A stretch of DNA of 6,674 bases, from the NCBI GenBank assembly GCA_005793285.1, contig SXPO01000205.1, positions 1 through 6,674 on the forward strand, given 5' to 3'. The notes beneath the pieces are model-generated. The model ran no database searches. It was not told where the DNA came from and was given only the letters and a program-made list of their open reading frames with translations. Shown piece after piece: positions 1 to 5,497 of the stretch (position 1 is the first letter of the stretch; every line of letters starts with the position of its first letter). Source of the stretch: Nitrospiraceae bacterium (lineage in GTDB: Bacteria; Nitrospirota; Nitrospiria; Nitrospirales; Nitrospiraceae). The position numbers were made by a program, and so were the translations under genes.

Positions 1-158
1 AACCATTCACCGAAAAACTTGTTCGGTACGCCGATGTGGGCGGTGGAGTTTTCGATCCTATCAAGGCGTGTCGGGATGAACCAGGTGTCATAGACTTGCC
101 TGGGAACCTTCCCTTGGATGTACTGAAGCGCCTCTTGCCAGACGGTATCGACACTCAT
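1..158 (-). CDS. dnaA: Chromosomal replication initiator DnaA, N-terminal fragment (cut by window edge)
   Basis: Reading the minus strand from the ATG at 158 gives 52 codons that stay open to the window edge. The product begins MSVDTVWQEALQYIQGKVPR and continues with VYDTWFIPTRL and a short stretch ending VPNKFFGEW. This is the pattern of DnaA domain I: an early Trp, an amphipathic helix, then the conserved 'xTWFxP' and a strand leading to 'N.F...W'. Domain I mediates DnaA self-association and helicase loading; the AAA+ ATPase and the DNA-binding domain IV would lie to the left, outside the window. No strong Shine-Dalgarno precedes the ATG (the bases before it read CCGTGACTT). The cluster of DnaA boxes beginning 16 bases upstream of the start supports both the identity and the usual autoregulation by DnaA. 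I see no confident sigma-70 promoter. The identity is firm although only the N-terminus is visible. Confidence 0.9.
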   Translation of the reverse strand, partial: MSVDTVWQEALQYIQGKVPRQVYDTWFIPTRLDRIENSTAHIGVPNKFFGEW

Positions 159-173
159 AAGTCACGGAAATTT

Positions 174-182
174 CTATACACA
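174..182 (+). promoter_or_regulatory. DnaA box (CTATACACA, one mismatch)
   Basis: It differs from TTATNCACA only at the first base. It lies three bases from the next box and 15 bases from the dnaA start codon, so it could serve in dnaA autoregulation as well as origin function. Confidence 0.55.
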
Positions 183-185
183 GAA

Positions 186-194
186 TTATTCACA
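186..194 (+). promoter_or_regulatory. DnaA box (TTATTCACA, perfect)
   Basis: Exact match to TTATNCACA. It forms an inverted pair with the box at 197-205, separated by only two bases. Confidence 0.8.
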
Positions 195-196
195 TC

Positions 197-205
197 TGTG
201 GATAA
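197..205 (-). promoter_or_regulatory. DnaA box (TTATCCACA on the minus strand, perfect)
   Basis: The plus strand reads TGTGGATAA, the complement of the strongest E. coli-type box TTATCCACA. It faces the box at 186-194. Confidence 0.85.
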
Positions 206-298
206 CTTGGTACTTTGGGATGGGTTTATCAAGCTGGACAAAGTGGTCAATACCATGTCCCCACTCCCGTTGTCGAGTTGTGTTTTAGACCCCATACG

Positions 299-307
299 TT
301 TTCCACA
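299..307 (+). promoter_or_regulatory. DnaA box (TTTTCCACA, one mismatch)
   Basis: One mismatch (third base) from TTATCCACA. It is isolated between the dnaA-proximal cluster and the AT-rich segment. Confidence 0.5.
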
Positions 308-406
308 GGATTCAGCCAACCTATGCGGAGTCTTCCCGAAAAAAATCCCCAATCCTATACTCATCTGAAATCGTATTTTTTATCTCATTAAACAATATGA
401 TCGCTA

Positions 407-415
407 CTATCCACA
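407..415 (+). promoter_or_regulatory. DnaA box (CTATCCACA, one mismatch)
   Basis: One mismatch (first base) from TTATCCACA. It lies at the edge of the AT-rich stretch and about 15 bases before the hexamer repeat, a position suited to a box that anchors DnaA next to an unwinding element. Confidence 0.55.
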
Positions 416-429
416 GTATTCCCTTCTCT

Positions 430-452
430 ACTCCGATTCCGACTCCGACTCC
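430..452 (+). repeat. Short tandem hexamer repeat, A(C/T)TCCG x 3.8
   Basis: Four consecutive units are seen: ACTCCG, ATTCCG, ACTCCG and a truncated ACTCC. It sits between the distal DnaA box and the AT-rich run at 453-485, within the probable origin. Confidence 0.7.
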
Positions 453-489
453 TAATTTTCTTTTAATAAACAATGTTAAGAGTAAAGAG

Positions 490-732
490 TCAGAGGATGA
501 TAACCTTGGACGCGTACATGATCATCTCTAATAGCTGTCCATACGTCATAACCTGTTCTTTTACACCATCAGTATTGTGGGTTGACTGAATTGTCAGAGT
601 TTGTTGCTCAGCGAAAGGAGAATCAATTGATGTTTTCATGGTACAGGCTGAAACAGTAAGGTCTTGAGAAGAATAAAGGCCAGGGGAAATTGTATGTACT
701 GAATGACGCATGAGATACAAAGGAGAAGACAT
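490..732 (-). CDS. Small TusB/DsrH-like protein (third gene of a sulfur-relay-like trio)
   Basis: An 80-residue product from the ATG at 732. This ATG is preceded by AGGG (737-740 on the plus strand as CCCT) at a 4-6 base spacing. A longer version with nine extra residues is possible from a TTG at 759 that overlaps the stop of the preceding gene. The protein has an N-terminal 'LYLMRHS' strand, a single Cys (residue 30), and a C-terminal 'MTYGQLLEMI...KVIIL' segment resembling the C-terminal helix and strand of TusB/DsrH. It is shorter than the usual ~95-residue TusB. Gene order (tusD-like, tusC-like, then this) is that of E. coli tusDCB, which supports the assignment more than the sequence does. 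In TusBCD the complex relays persulfide sulfur for tRNA 2-thiouridine formation. The actual substrate here is unknown. It ends about 330 bases upstream of dnaA, at the edge of the probable origin. Confidence 0.55.
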   Translation of the reverse strand: MSSPLYLMRHSVHTISPGLYSSQDLTVSACTMKTSIDSPFAEQQTLTIQSTHNTDGVKEQVMTYGQLLEMIMYASKVIIL

Positions 733-751
733 AGAATCCCTATGGTCATGA

Positions 752-767
752 CTGATCAAAAGATCAG
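752..767. repeat. Small perfect inverted repeat at the tusC-like/tusB-like junction
   Basis: CTGATC (752-757) and GATCAG (762-767) flank an AAAA loop. On the transcript (minus strand) this is a six-pair hairpin with a UUUU loop. It covers the stop codon of the tusC-like gene and the alternative TTG start of the next gene. The stem is short, so it may be chance. Confidence 0.4.
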
Positions 768-1097
768 AGTACGGTCCATCGATTTTATGAGAGACCGAAT
801 AGTCTCATCAGATTCATATTGGACAGAGAATTCCTTGCGGACCAGAGACTGATCGGTCTCTGATTGAAGAATAAAAGGAATTTCAAGATGTTCGACAGAG
901 GGAAGGTATTTTTCCAGTATATCCACATCGACGATGTCATCAAGATCATCAGAGAGGAGACGATGAGCTTCGCCTAGTAGAACAACCGTCGTTGTATGGG
1001 ACCCTGCAACGAGGCCAAGCGCAATTCGTAGAGCTTCAACCGGTCTATGGGTCTTTCGTGGATCTTCCTGAATGACAACAGCGATAGTCTTAGCCAT
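756..1097 (-). CDS. DsrE superfamily protein, TusC/DsrF-like
   Basis: A 113-residue product starting MAKTIAVVIQEDP at the ATG at 1097, 16 bases after the preceding gene's stop. A 24-codon upstream extension to 1169 is open, but it would overlap the preceding gene by 56 bases, and its residues look nothing like a DsrE-fold N-terminus. The fold pattern is a first beta strand (IAVVI), a helix (PVEALRIALGLVAG), a second strand (TTTVVLLGEA), and a terminal 'MDRTLIF' that parallels the C-terminal 'YDvILRF' of TusC. There is no cysteine at all, consistent with TusC/DsrF being the non-catalytic subunit of the heterohexamer. No clear Shine-Dalgarno is seen; translation may be coupled to the gene before it. 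Its stop (TGA, 756-758) overlaps a possible TTG start of the next gene. Confidence 0.7.
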   Translation of the reverse strand: MAKTIAVVIQEDPRKTHRPVEALRIALGLVAGSHTTTVVLLGEAHRLLSDDLDDIVDVDILEKYLPSVEHLEIPFILQSETDQSLVRKEFSVQYESDETIRSLIKSMDRTLIF

Positions 1098-1113
1098 GAC
1101 CAGTCGGTTAACG

Positions 1114-1431
1114 TCAGGTAAATGAGAGAAAAGGCTCACATGCGTCGATGATTCCAGAAAGGACAACAAGCCCGGACAGCGAAATGGACTGGTCTAGATC
1201 CGCTGTTGAGACCTGGTGTTGCTGACACCCATAAGCACAAGCAAAGAGTTTGACACCTGATTGAGCAATTTGTCGGTATCGTGGATCAGCCAGGTTCTTC
1301 ACCCCTTCATCAATGAGATACAGATAGACCTCATGACCAGCCGAGAGAGCTGCCTGCGCCAGTCCGTGGACCGTCGTTGCACTCTCATGGGTAGGGGGCA
1401 AAGCAAGGAGAAGACCGAGCTTCCGTTTCAT
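1114..1431 (-). CDS. DsrE family protein, TusD/DsrE-like (candidate sulfur-carrying subunit)
   Basis: A 105-residue protein from the ATG at 1431 (MKRKLGLLLALPPTHESATT). Features in order: strand 1 (KLGLLLAL, 4-11), a helix with HGLAQAALSAGHEV (22-35), strand 2 (VYLYLIDEGV, 35-44), and the segment GVKLFACAYGCQQHQV (59-74). The C-terminus, LSGIIDACEPFLSF, has the helix-strand ending of the DsrE fold. Cys65 lies where TusD/DsrE carries its sulfur-accepting cysteine (Cys78 in E. coli TusD), with the following spacing to a conserved Val also matching. Cys69 and Cys98 are extra. It leads a minus-strand trio in tusD-tusC-tusB order, probably one transcript. The family is recognised with good confidence; whether it serves tRNA thiolation or another sulfur transfer is not decided by the sequence. 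Confidence 0.75.
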   Translation of the reverse strand: MKRKLGLLLALPPTHESATTVHGLAQAALSAGHEVYLYLIDEGVKNLADPRYRQIAQSGVKLFACAYGCQQHQVSTADLDQSISLSGLVVLSGIIDACEPFLSFT

Positions 1432-1538
1432 CTTAATAATTCACAGGTATTTATATTAAATAATCATAGACTTATGAATTTTATACCATAGTGAAAAATT
1501 AAGAGTTTTTGAGAAAAAAGTCAATGGAAAAATTGGGA
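1432..1538 (-). promoter_or_regulatory. AT-rich leader and probable promoter of the DsrE-family trio
   Basis: This 107-base gap between the hisS stop and the trio is strongly AT-rich. On the minus strand a TTCATA (1473-1478 complement) stands 17 bases from TATAAA (1450-1455 complement), giving a very short leader of about a dozen bases. A second TATAAA (1480-1485 complement) offers an alternative -10. Neither -35 is strong. A near DnaA box, TAATTCACA, lies at 1437-1445. No hairpin with a T-run that could end hisS transcription is evident, so read-through from hisS is possible. Confidence 0.35.
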
Positions 1539-2801
1539 TTAGAAAGCGCGAAGGAGAGAGGATATGTCACGGCTGAGAGAGGTAAGGGACACATCATGCT
1601 GAGTCTTTGAAGTCATATCACGGAGGATACCAGTACCTTTCGTCACCTCATCATCTCCGATGATCAAAGTAAACCTGGAACTAGATCTATCTGCCTGGCG
1701 CAAGTGGGATTTGAGGGTACCGGCCCGAAAATCAGAGACCGCCCGGATTCCCGCCAGACGAAGCTCCTCCAGGGCAGAAAGACCAGATACTGATCCCTGG
1801 CTGCCAAACCCCGCAATATAGACGGTCGTAGACCCGGGAAGTGAGACCGGCGCTGTCTCGGAGAGCATCATCGCCATCCGTTCCAATCCAAGCGCAAAGC
1901 CGACAGCCGGGGTCGGTGGACCACCAAGGGTTTCGATAAGGCCATCGTATCGACCCCCGGCTCCCACTGCATTCTGAGCGCCCAAGCTTGTCGATGTGAC
2001 CTCAAAGGTTGTGAGACAGTAGTAATCAAGTCCTCGAACGAGCCGGTGGTTCAGTCGATAGGGAATTCCGATGGAGTCGAGGCCGGCGAGAACAGCAGCA
2101 AAATATGCGCGTGCCTTTTCCGAAAGGGACTCGGCAAGCCGGGGAGCGGCCTCAGTGGCAGCCCGGCACTCGGGAACTTTGCAATCCAAGACCCTGAGCG
2201 GATTTGTTGCGACACGGCGCTGGCAATTTCCGCAGAGCCGTTCGATCACCTGTGTCAGATAGGCAACCAGCAGAGGACGATAGGCGTCTCGATCAGCGGT
2301 GTCGCCAAGGTTGTTGATCTCCAAGGTTAGGGCCGGAAGGTTCAGGTCCGAAAGAATCCGCCATAACAAGGCGATGACTTCAACATCGGCGCGAGGGTCT
2401 GATATGCCCAACGACTCGACGCCAAACTGGTGAAATTGGCGCAGGCGGCCGGCCTGAGGCCGCTCATGACGAAACATCGGTCCCATATAGAAATACTTTT
2501 GCGGTAAAGGATCGGCAGCGCGATTGTGTTCGATAAAAGCACGAACGGTTCCTGCCGTTCCTTCGGGCCGGAGTGTGAGTGAGGTGCCGTCCCGGTCCTG
2601 GAATGTATACATCTCTTTTTCGACGATGTCGGTCGATGCCCCGATGCTTCTGGCGAACAGGGTCGTGACCTCGAAAATCGGGACGCGAATTTCCTGAAAG
2701 CCATAACGGACGGCCCACTGCCTGGCAGTCTCCTCGATGAGCCGCCAACGGGGAGTCTCTTCCGGAAGAATGTCTTTGACGCCCTTAATGCCTTTGATCA
2801 T
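1539..2801 (-). CDS. hisS: Histidyl-tRNA synthetase (HisRS)
   Basis: A 420-residue class II aminoacyl-tRNA synthetase of normal bacterial HisRS length. It charges tRNA-His with histidine using ATP, in the cytoplasm. The N-terminus (IKGIKGVKDILPEE) is typical. Motif 2 and its loop cover about 76-124, with TLRPEGTAGTVRAF (76-89) and the FRHERPQAGRLRQFHQ segment (110-125). An insertion segment holds Cys190, Cys193, Cys207 and Cys212. The HisRS-specific motifs are LVRGLDYY (254-261) and AGGRYDGL (281-288). Motif 3 is GFALGLERM (301-309). The anticodon-binding domain follows from about 325 to the end. ATG 2801 is the first possible start, since an in-frame TGA lies about nine codons upstream. The Shine-Dalgarno is weak (ATAGGT). 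Nothing catalytic is missing. Confidence 0.97.
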   Translation of the reverse strand: MIKGIKGVKDILPEETPRWRLIEETARQWAVRYGFQEIRVPIFEVTTLFARSIGASTDIVEKEMYTFQDRDGTSLTLRPEGTAGTVRAFIEHNRAADPLPQKYFYMGPMFRHERPQAGRLRQFHQFGVESLGISDPRADVEVIALLWRILSDLNLPALTLEINNLGDTADRDAYRPLLVAYLTQVIERLCGNCQRRVATNPLRVLDCKVPECRAATEAAPRLAESLSEKARAYFAAVLAGLDSIGIPYRLNHRLVRGLDYYCLTTFEVTSTSLGAQNAVGAGGRYDGLIETLGGPPTPAVGFALGLERMAMMLSETAPVSLPGSTTVYIAGFGSQGSVSGLSALEELRLAGIRAVSDFRAGTLKSHLRQADRSSSRFTLIIGDDEVTKGTGILRDMTSKTQHDVSLTSLSRDISSLLRAF

Positions 2802-2846
2802 ACCTATACCGGACGCCCCAACGCGTCATACCCATAGAGCTGTGGG

Positions 2847-2876
2847 AATATAGCGGCGCATTCTGAGGCAAGTCAA
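2847..2876 (-). promoter_or_regulatory. Predicted sigma-70 promoter of hisS
   Basis: On the minus strand, TTGACT (2871-2876 complement) is followed after 18 bases by TATATT (2847-2852 complement). Both elements are one base from consensus. The leader would be about 40 bases. Confidence 0.6.
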
Positions 2877-2887
2877 CGGAGCCGATC

Positions 2888-2916
2888 TTGCGCCTTATCG
2901 GTACGAGAGGTATAGT
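2888..2916 (+). promoter_or_regulatory. Predicted sigma-70 promoter of the thyX-like/TPR gene pair
   Basis: TTGCGC (2888-2893) is followed after exactly 17 bases by TATAGT (2911-2916). The leader to the ATG at 2955 is about 32 bases. Its -35 is only 11 bases from the -35 of the divergent hisS promoter, so the two polymerases would compete or share a regulator. Confidence 0.6.
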
Positions 2917-2954
2917 GCCCCTCCTTCGCTCAGTACCAGAATGAGGAACGGTCT

Positions 2955-4442
2955 ATGAGTCAGGATCAATCCGGCCGCCGTGTAATGGCCATCGCGCCGA
3001 TGCCTCCGGAGAAGTCTGCTTACGCCTTGGCTCGCTACAGCCGGTCGTCCGACTCCATCGAAAACAGCATCACGTGGGTCCACGGTCATTCCTCGGAGAA
3101 GTTCTGGGAGCAGTTCTACTTCGACTACGGCCATGCCTCGATCGCGGATCTTGGCCACGTCGTCGTCTGTTTTGAAGAAATTTCCGAGCTTGCAGCGATC
3201 CGGCTGGAAGACGAGCCGCTCTGGGATGGTCAGGCCAAATCCAGCCGGTACCAGAATTTTGCGTCGAGCCGGTGGTATGTCCCGGGCCAGATTCGAGGCA
3301 GCGAAACCGAGGCGGTCTACGAAGGCATTCTGCGCAGCCTGTCCGAAGTCTACCGGCTGTTGCACGATCCCTTGATCGCCTATCTTTCTGAACGGGACCC
3401 CCGCCCGGAATCGATGAAGCTGGCCGACTATCAACGCACGATCGCCGCGCGCGCGTTCGACGCCACGCGCTACCTGCTCCCGCTCGCGGCCAAGACGAAC
3501 GTGGGCCAGGTCGTGAGCATCCGTACGCTGGAAAAGCAGATCACCCGCTTGCTGTCGTCACAGTTGCCGGAGCTGCGCGCCATCGGCGATGATTTGAAAG
3601 AGGCCTGCCGGCGCCCTCCGGTGAATGTCTGGGGTGAATTGAACGGGCAACCCGCCGGGCTGAATGAACCCTTGGCGCCGACACTAGCGCGGCATGCGAA
3701 GGCGAATCCCTATCAAGAGTCGGTCTATGCTGATTTGTCCCGCCATGCGAAGGATGTTTTGCGCGGGACTGGGCTGGATCAGCCCGATCGCTGGGGCGCA
3801 GTCGAGTCAGTCGAGCTGATCGATCCGCACGATCCGCTGGATGAAGTCGTCACGACGCTGCTCTATCGCGTGACGCAGGCTCCGTATCGCACGATTCTGT
3901 CGGTGGTGAAAGAATGGTCCGACAAGCAGAAGCAAGATACGATCGAGGTGGCGACGCGACAGAGAGGGCCCTACGACGAACTGATCAAAGAATTTCGCTG
4001 CGGCTACTCGTTCAATTTCGATATTCTGATGGACATCGGCGCATGGAGAGATATGCATCGCCACCGGCGCTGCCAACAGGTTCAGCAGAATTTCACGACC
4101 GTTCACGGCTACGATGTTCCGCCGCCGCTTGTCGAAGCAGGATTGGATCAAGAGTACCGGCAGGCGATGGACGCGGTGCGCCGCGATATCGAATTGCTCA
4201 GGAAAAAGGATCAGGAAGCCTCGCTCTACGCCATCCCGTTCGGTTTCAAAGTGCGCTGTCTGTTCAAGATGGATTATGCCGAGGCGGAGTATATCGCCAG
4301 GCTCCGTTCCGGTGTGAAGGGCCATTGGTCGTACCGCACCGTTGCGTGGCAGATGAAACAGAAGCTCGCCGCGCGCTATCCTGCTCTCGGGGAGAGCATC
4401 CAGGCCACGCCCCCGGACGTCGAAGATACACTGACCCGGTAG
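2955..4442 (+). CDS. thyX: Tandem-duplicated ThyX-like flavin-dependent thymidylate synthase family protein
   Basis: A 495-residue protein, about twice the length of ordinary ThyX (200-250). TGAGGA at 2942-2947 lies seven bases before the ATG. ThyX makes dTMP from dUMP using FAD and methylene-tetrahydrofolate. The N-half has the family's GHASIADLGH helix (59-68), ISELAAIRL and KSSRY (95-99), then TRYLLPLAAKTNV and SIRTLEKQI (171-196). The C-half has FNFDILMDIGAWRDMHRHRR (353-372), YAIPFGFKV (425-433) and an EAEYIARLRS...GHWSYR end (443-461). In ThyX the signature RHRxxSxNxxSxRY is continuous. Here the N-half has DEP (86-88) in place of RHR but keeps S96, R98 and Y99. The C-half keeps RHR (369-371) but has Asn379 and Thr381 in place of the Ser and Arg. 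Family membership is firm; retained synthase activity is inference. It probably heads a two-gene transcript with the TPR gene. Confidence 0.85.
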   Translation: MSQDQSGRRVMAIAPMPPEKSAYALARYSRSSDSIENSITWVHGHSSEKFWEQFYFDYGHASIADLGHVVVCFEEISELAAIRLEDEPLWDGQAKSSRYQNFASSRWYVPGQIRGSETEAVYEGILRSLSEVYRLLHDPLIAYLSERDPRPESMKLADYQRTIAARAFDATRYLLPLAAKTNVGQVVSIRTLEKQITRLLSSQLPELRAIGDDLKEACRRPPVNVWGELNGQPAGLNEPLAPTLARHAKANPYQESVYADLSRHAKDVLRGTGLDQPDRWGAVESVELIDPHDPLDEVVTTLLYRVTQAPYRTILSVVKEWSDKQKQDTIEVATRQRGPYDELIKEFRCGYSFNFDILMDIGAWRDMHRHRRCQQVQQNFTTVHGYDVPPPLVEAGLDQEYRQAMDAVRRDIELLRKKDQEASLYAIPFGFKVRCLFKMDYAEAEYIARLRSGVKGHWSYRTVAWQMKQKLAARYPALGESIQATPPDVEDTLTR

Positions 4443-4458
4443 AATTCTCGCGCGACAC

Positions 4459-5496
4459 ATGAACAGCCATCCGCAACAATGCGAAGCCGCAATCCTGGCG
4501 GGAGCATGGGATACGCTCTTTGCCGAGGCCTCAGTCTGGATCGCGGATCATAGGGGCGCCGGACCCGCGGACCCTTGCGCGTATTTTTCACACAACATCG
4601 TCTATCTGTTGCGTGGCCGGTTTGCGGATGCCTGGAAGACACACGCATGCTGTCTGGAGACCGAAGACGATATCGCCGCGGTCAAGCAATGGATCAATGA
4701 CCTCCTCGCCCGGCACCATGACAGCAGTCTGGCGCATTTGGTCACGGGTCTCTTGCTGGCTCAGTCCGGTCAATCGGAACAGTCGGTCCAGTACTACAAG
4801 GATGCGGCAAGGCTGGATCCGCAATCTGCCTATCCCCACTACTTTCTGGCGCAGATTCACGAGCGGGCGAGTCATCTTGAAATGGCGATCAAGGAGTATA
4901 AGGAGGCAGTGCGGCTTGATCCGGCTTATGTGCCGGCCAGAACCAATCTCGGTGTCGCCTATCAGGAGCAGGGGCGGCTGGAGATGGCGATCAAGGAGTA
5001 CCGCGAAGTCATCAAGTTATGCCCGAGCGACCCGATGCCCCATGCCAATCTTGGATGTGCCTTGGCCGAGCAAGGCAAGATGGAACCGGCGTTACAGTCG
5101 TACAAGGAGGCGCTCAAGCTGAATCCAAAGGATGCAGAAGTCCACTTTGCCCTGGGCGGCCTGCACGAAATGAGGGGGCGTCTGGACCTGGCGGAGAAGT
5201 CCTATCGTGATGCGTTGGGAGCCAATGGGGAATTCGGCGCCGCCTACTCGGCCTTGGGATGGCTCAGCCTGAGAAAGCAGCGGATGCAGGACGCGCAAGA
5301 ACTGTTCAGTCGGGCCTTGAAGTGCAACGAAGAAGATCCTCGCGCCTATCACGGCATTGCCGAACTCTATGCCCTGCGCGGCAAACGCCAAAGCGCAATG
5401 GAAAACTACAGCAAGGCGATGAATTACTATCGGGACCCCGAGAAAAGAAACCAGATCATGAATCAGCTGTTTCAGGAAGGGCAGGTGGGAGATTGA
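4459..5496 (+). CDS. Tetratricopeptide repeat protein with seven TPRs
   Basis: A 345-residue protein. Residues 1-89 are a helical region without clear repeats (two neighbouring Cys at 64-65). Seven consecutive 34-residue TPR units then run from about residue 90 to 327, with the diagnostic spacing of small residues and 'A..L.P' ends (for example RLDPAY, KLNPKD). The C-terminal tail is short and charged. I see no signal peptide or membrane segment, so it is probably a cytoplasmic scaffold or adaptor. The repeats identify the fold, not the partner. The start is 16 bases after the thyX-like stop and has no Shine-Dalgarno, which suggests translation coupled to the upstream gene. Units 2 and 3 both contain LEMAIKEY, encoded by an identical 17-base stretch, a sign of recent internal duplication or conversion. 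Confidence 0.9.
   Translation: MNSHPQQCEAAILAGAWDTLFAEASVWIADHRGAGPADPCAYFSHNIVYLLRGRFADAWKTHACCLETEDDIAAVKQWINDLLARHHDSSLAHLVTGLLLAQSGQSEQSVQYYKDAARLDPQSAYPHYFLAQIHERASHLEMAIKEYKEAVRLDPAYVPARTNLGVAYQEQGRLEMAIKEYREVIKLCPSDPMPHANLGCALAEQGKMEPALQSYKEALKLNPKDAEVHFALGGLHEMRGRLDLAEKSYRDALGANGEFGAAYSALGWLSLRKQRMQDAQELFSRALKCNEEDPRAYHGIAELYALRGKRQSAMENYSKAMNYYRDPEKRNQIMNQLFQEGQVGD
4882..5000 (+). repeat. 17-base direct repeat between TPR units 2 and 3
   Basis: ATGGCGATCAAGGAGTA occurs at 4882-4898 and again at 4984-5000, exactly 102 bases (34 codons, one TPR) apart. The flanking codons differ more. Confidence 0.75.
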
Positions 5497-5497
5497 G

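Larger units (their letters stand above)
159..489. other. Probable chromosomal replication origin (oriC) upstream of dnaA
   Basis: This 331-base stretch holds no convincing gene; the open frames across it have no family resemblance and no start signals. It carries five 9-mers matching the DnaA-box consensus TTATNCACA. Two are perfect (186-194 plus, 197-205 minus) and three have one mismatch (174-182, 299-307 and 407-415, all plus). AT-rich DNA lies at about 340-420 and 453-485, which could serve as the unwinding element. A degenerate hexamer repeat sits between the last box and the distal AT-rich run. Location directly upstream of dnaA is the commonest bacterial oriC position. Origin function is inferred from the box cluster and the location; nothing here proves it. 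Confidence 0.75.

Noticed and set aside
155..364. 69-codon minus-strand frame ending in an ATGA overlap with the dnaA start
   Set aside because: The overlap looks attractive, but the frame covers the DnaA boxes, has no Shine-Dalgarno, and its sequence resembles no protein family.
36..368. 110-codon plus-strand open frame across the left end
   Set aside because: It is antisense to the clear dnaA N-terminus and runs through the DnaA-box region; no family resemblance or ribosome site.
1098..1169. N-terminal extension of the tusC-like gene to an upstream ATG
   Set aside because: It would overlap the preceding gene by 56 bases and add residues before a start that already gives a normal DsrE-fold N-terminus.
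1495..1520. A/T symmetric stretch downstream of hisS as a terminator
   Set aside because: Only an AAAAA/TTTTT pairing without a GC stem; too weak to stop transcription.
3807..4460. 217-codon minus-strand frame opposite the thyX-like gene
   Set aside because: A shadow of GC-rich codon bias on the opposite strand; the plus-strand product has family motifs across this whole region.
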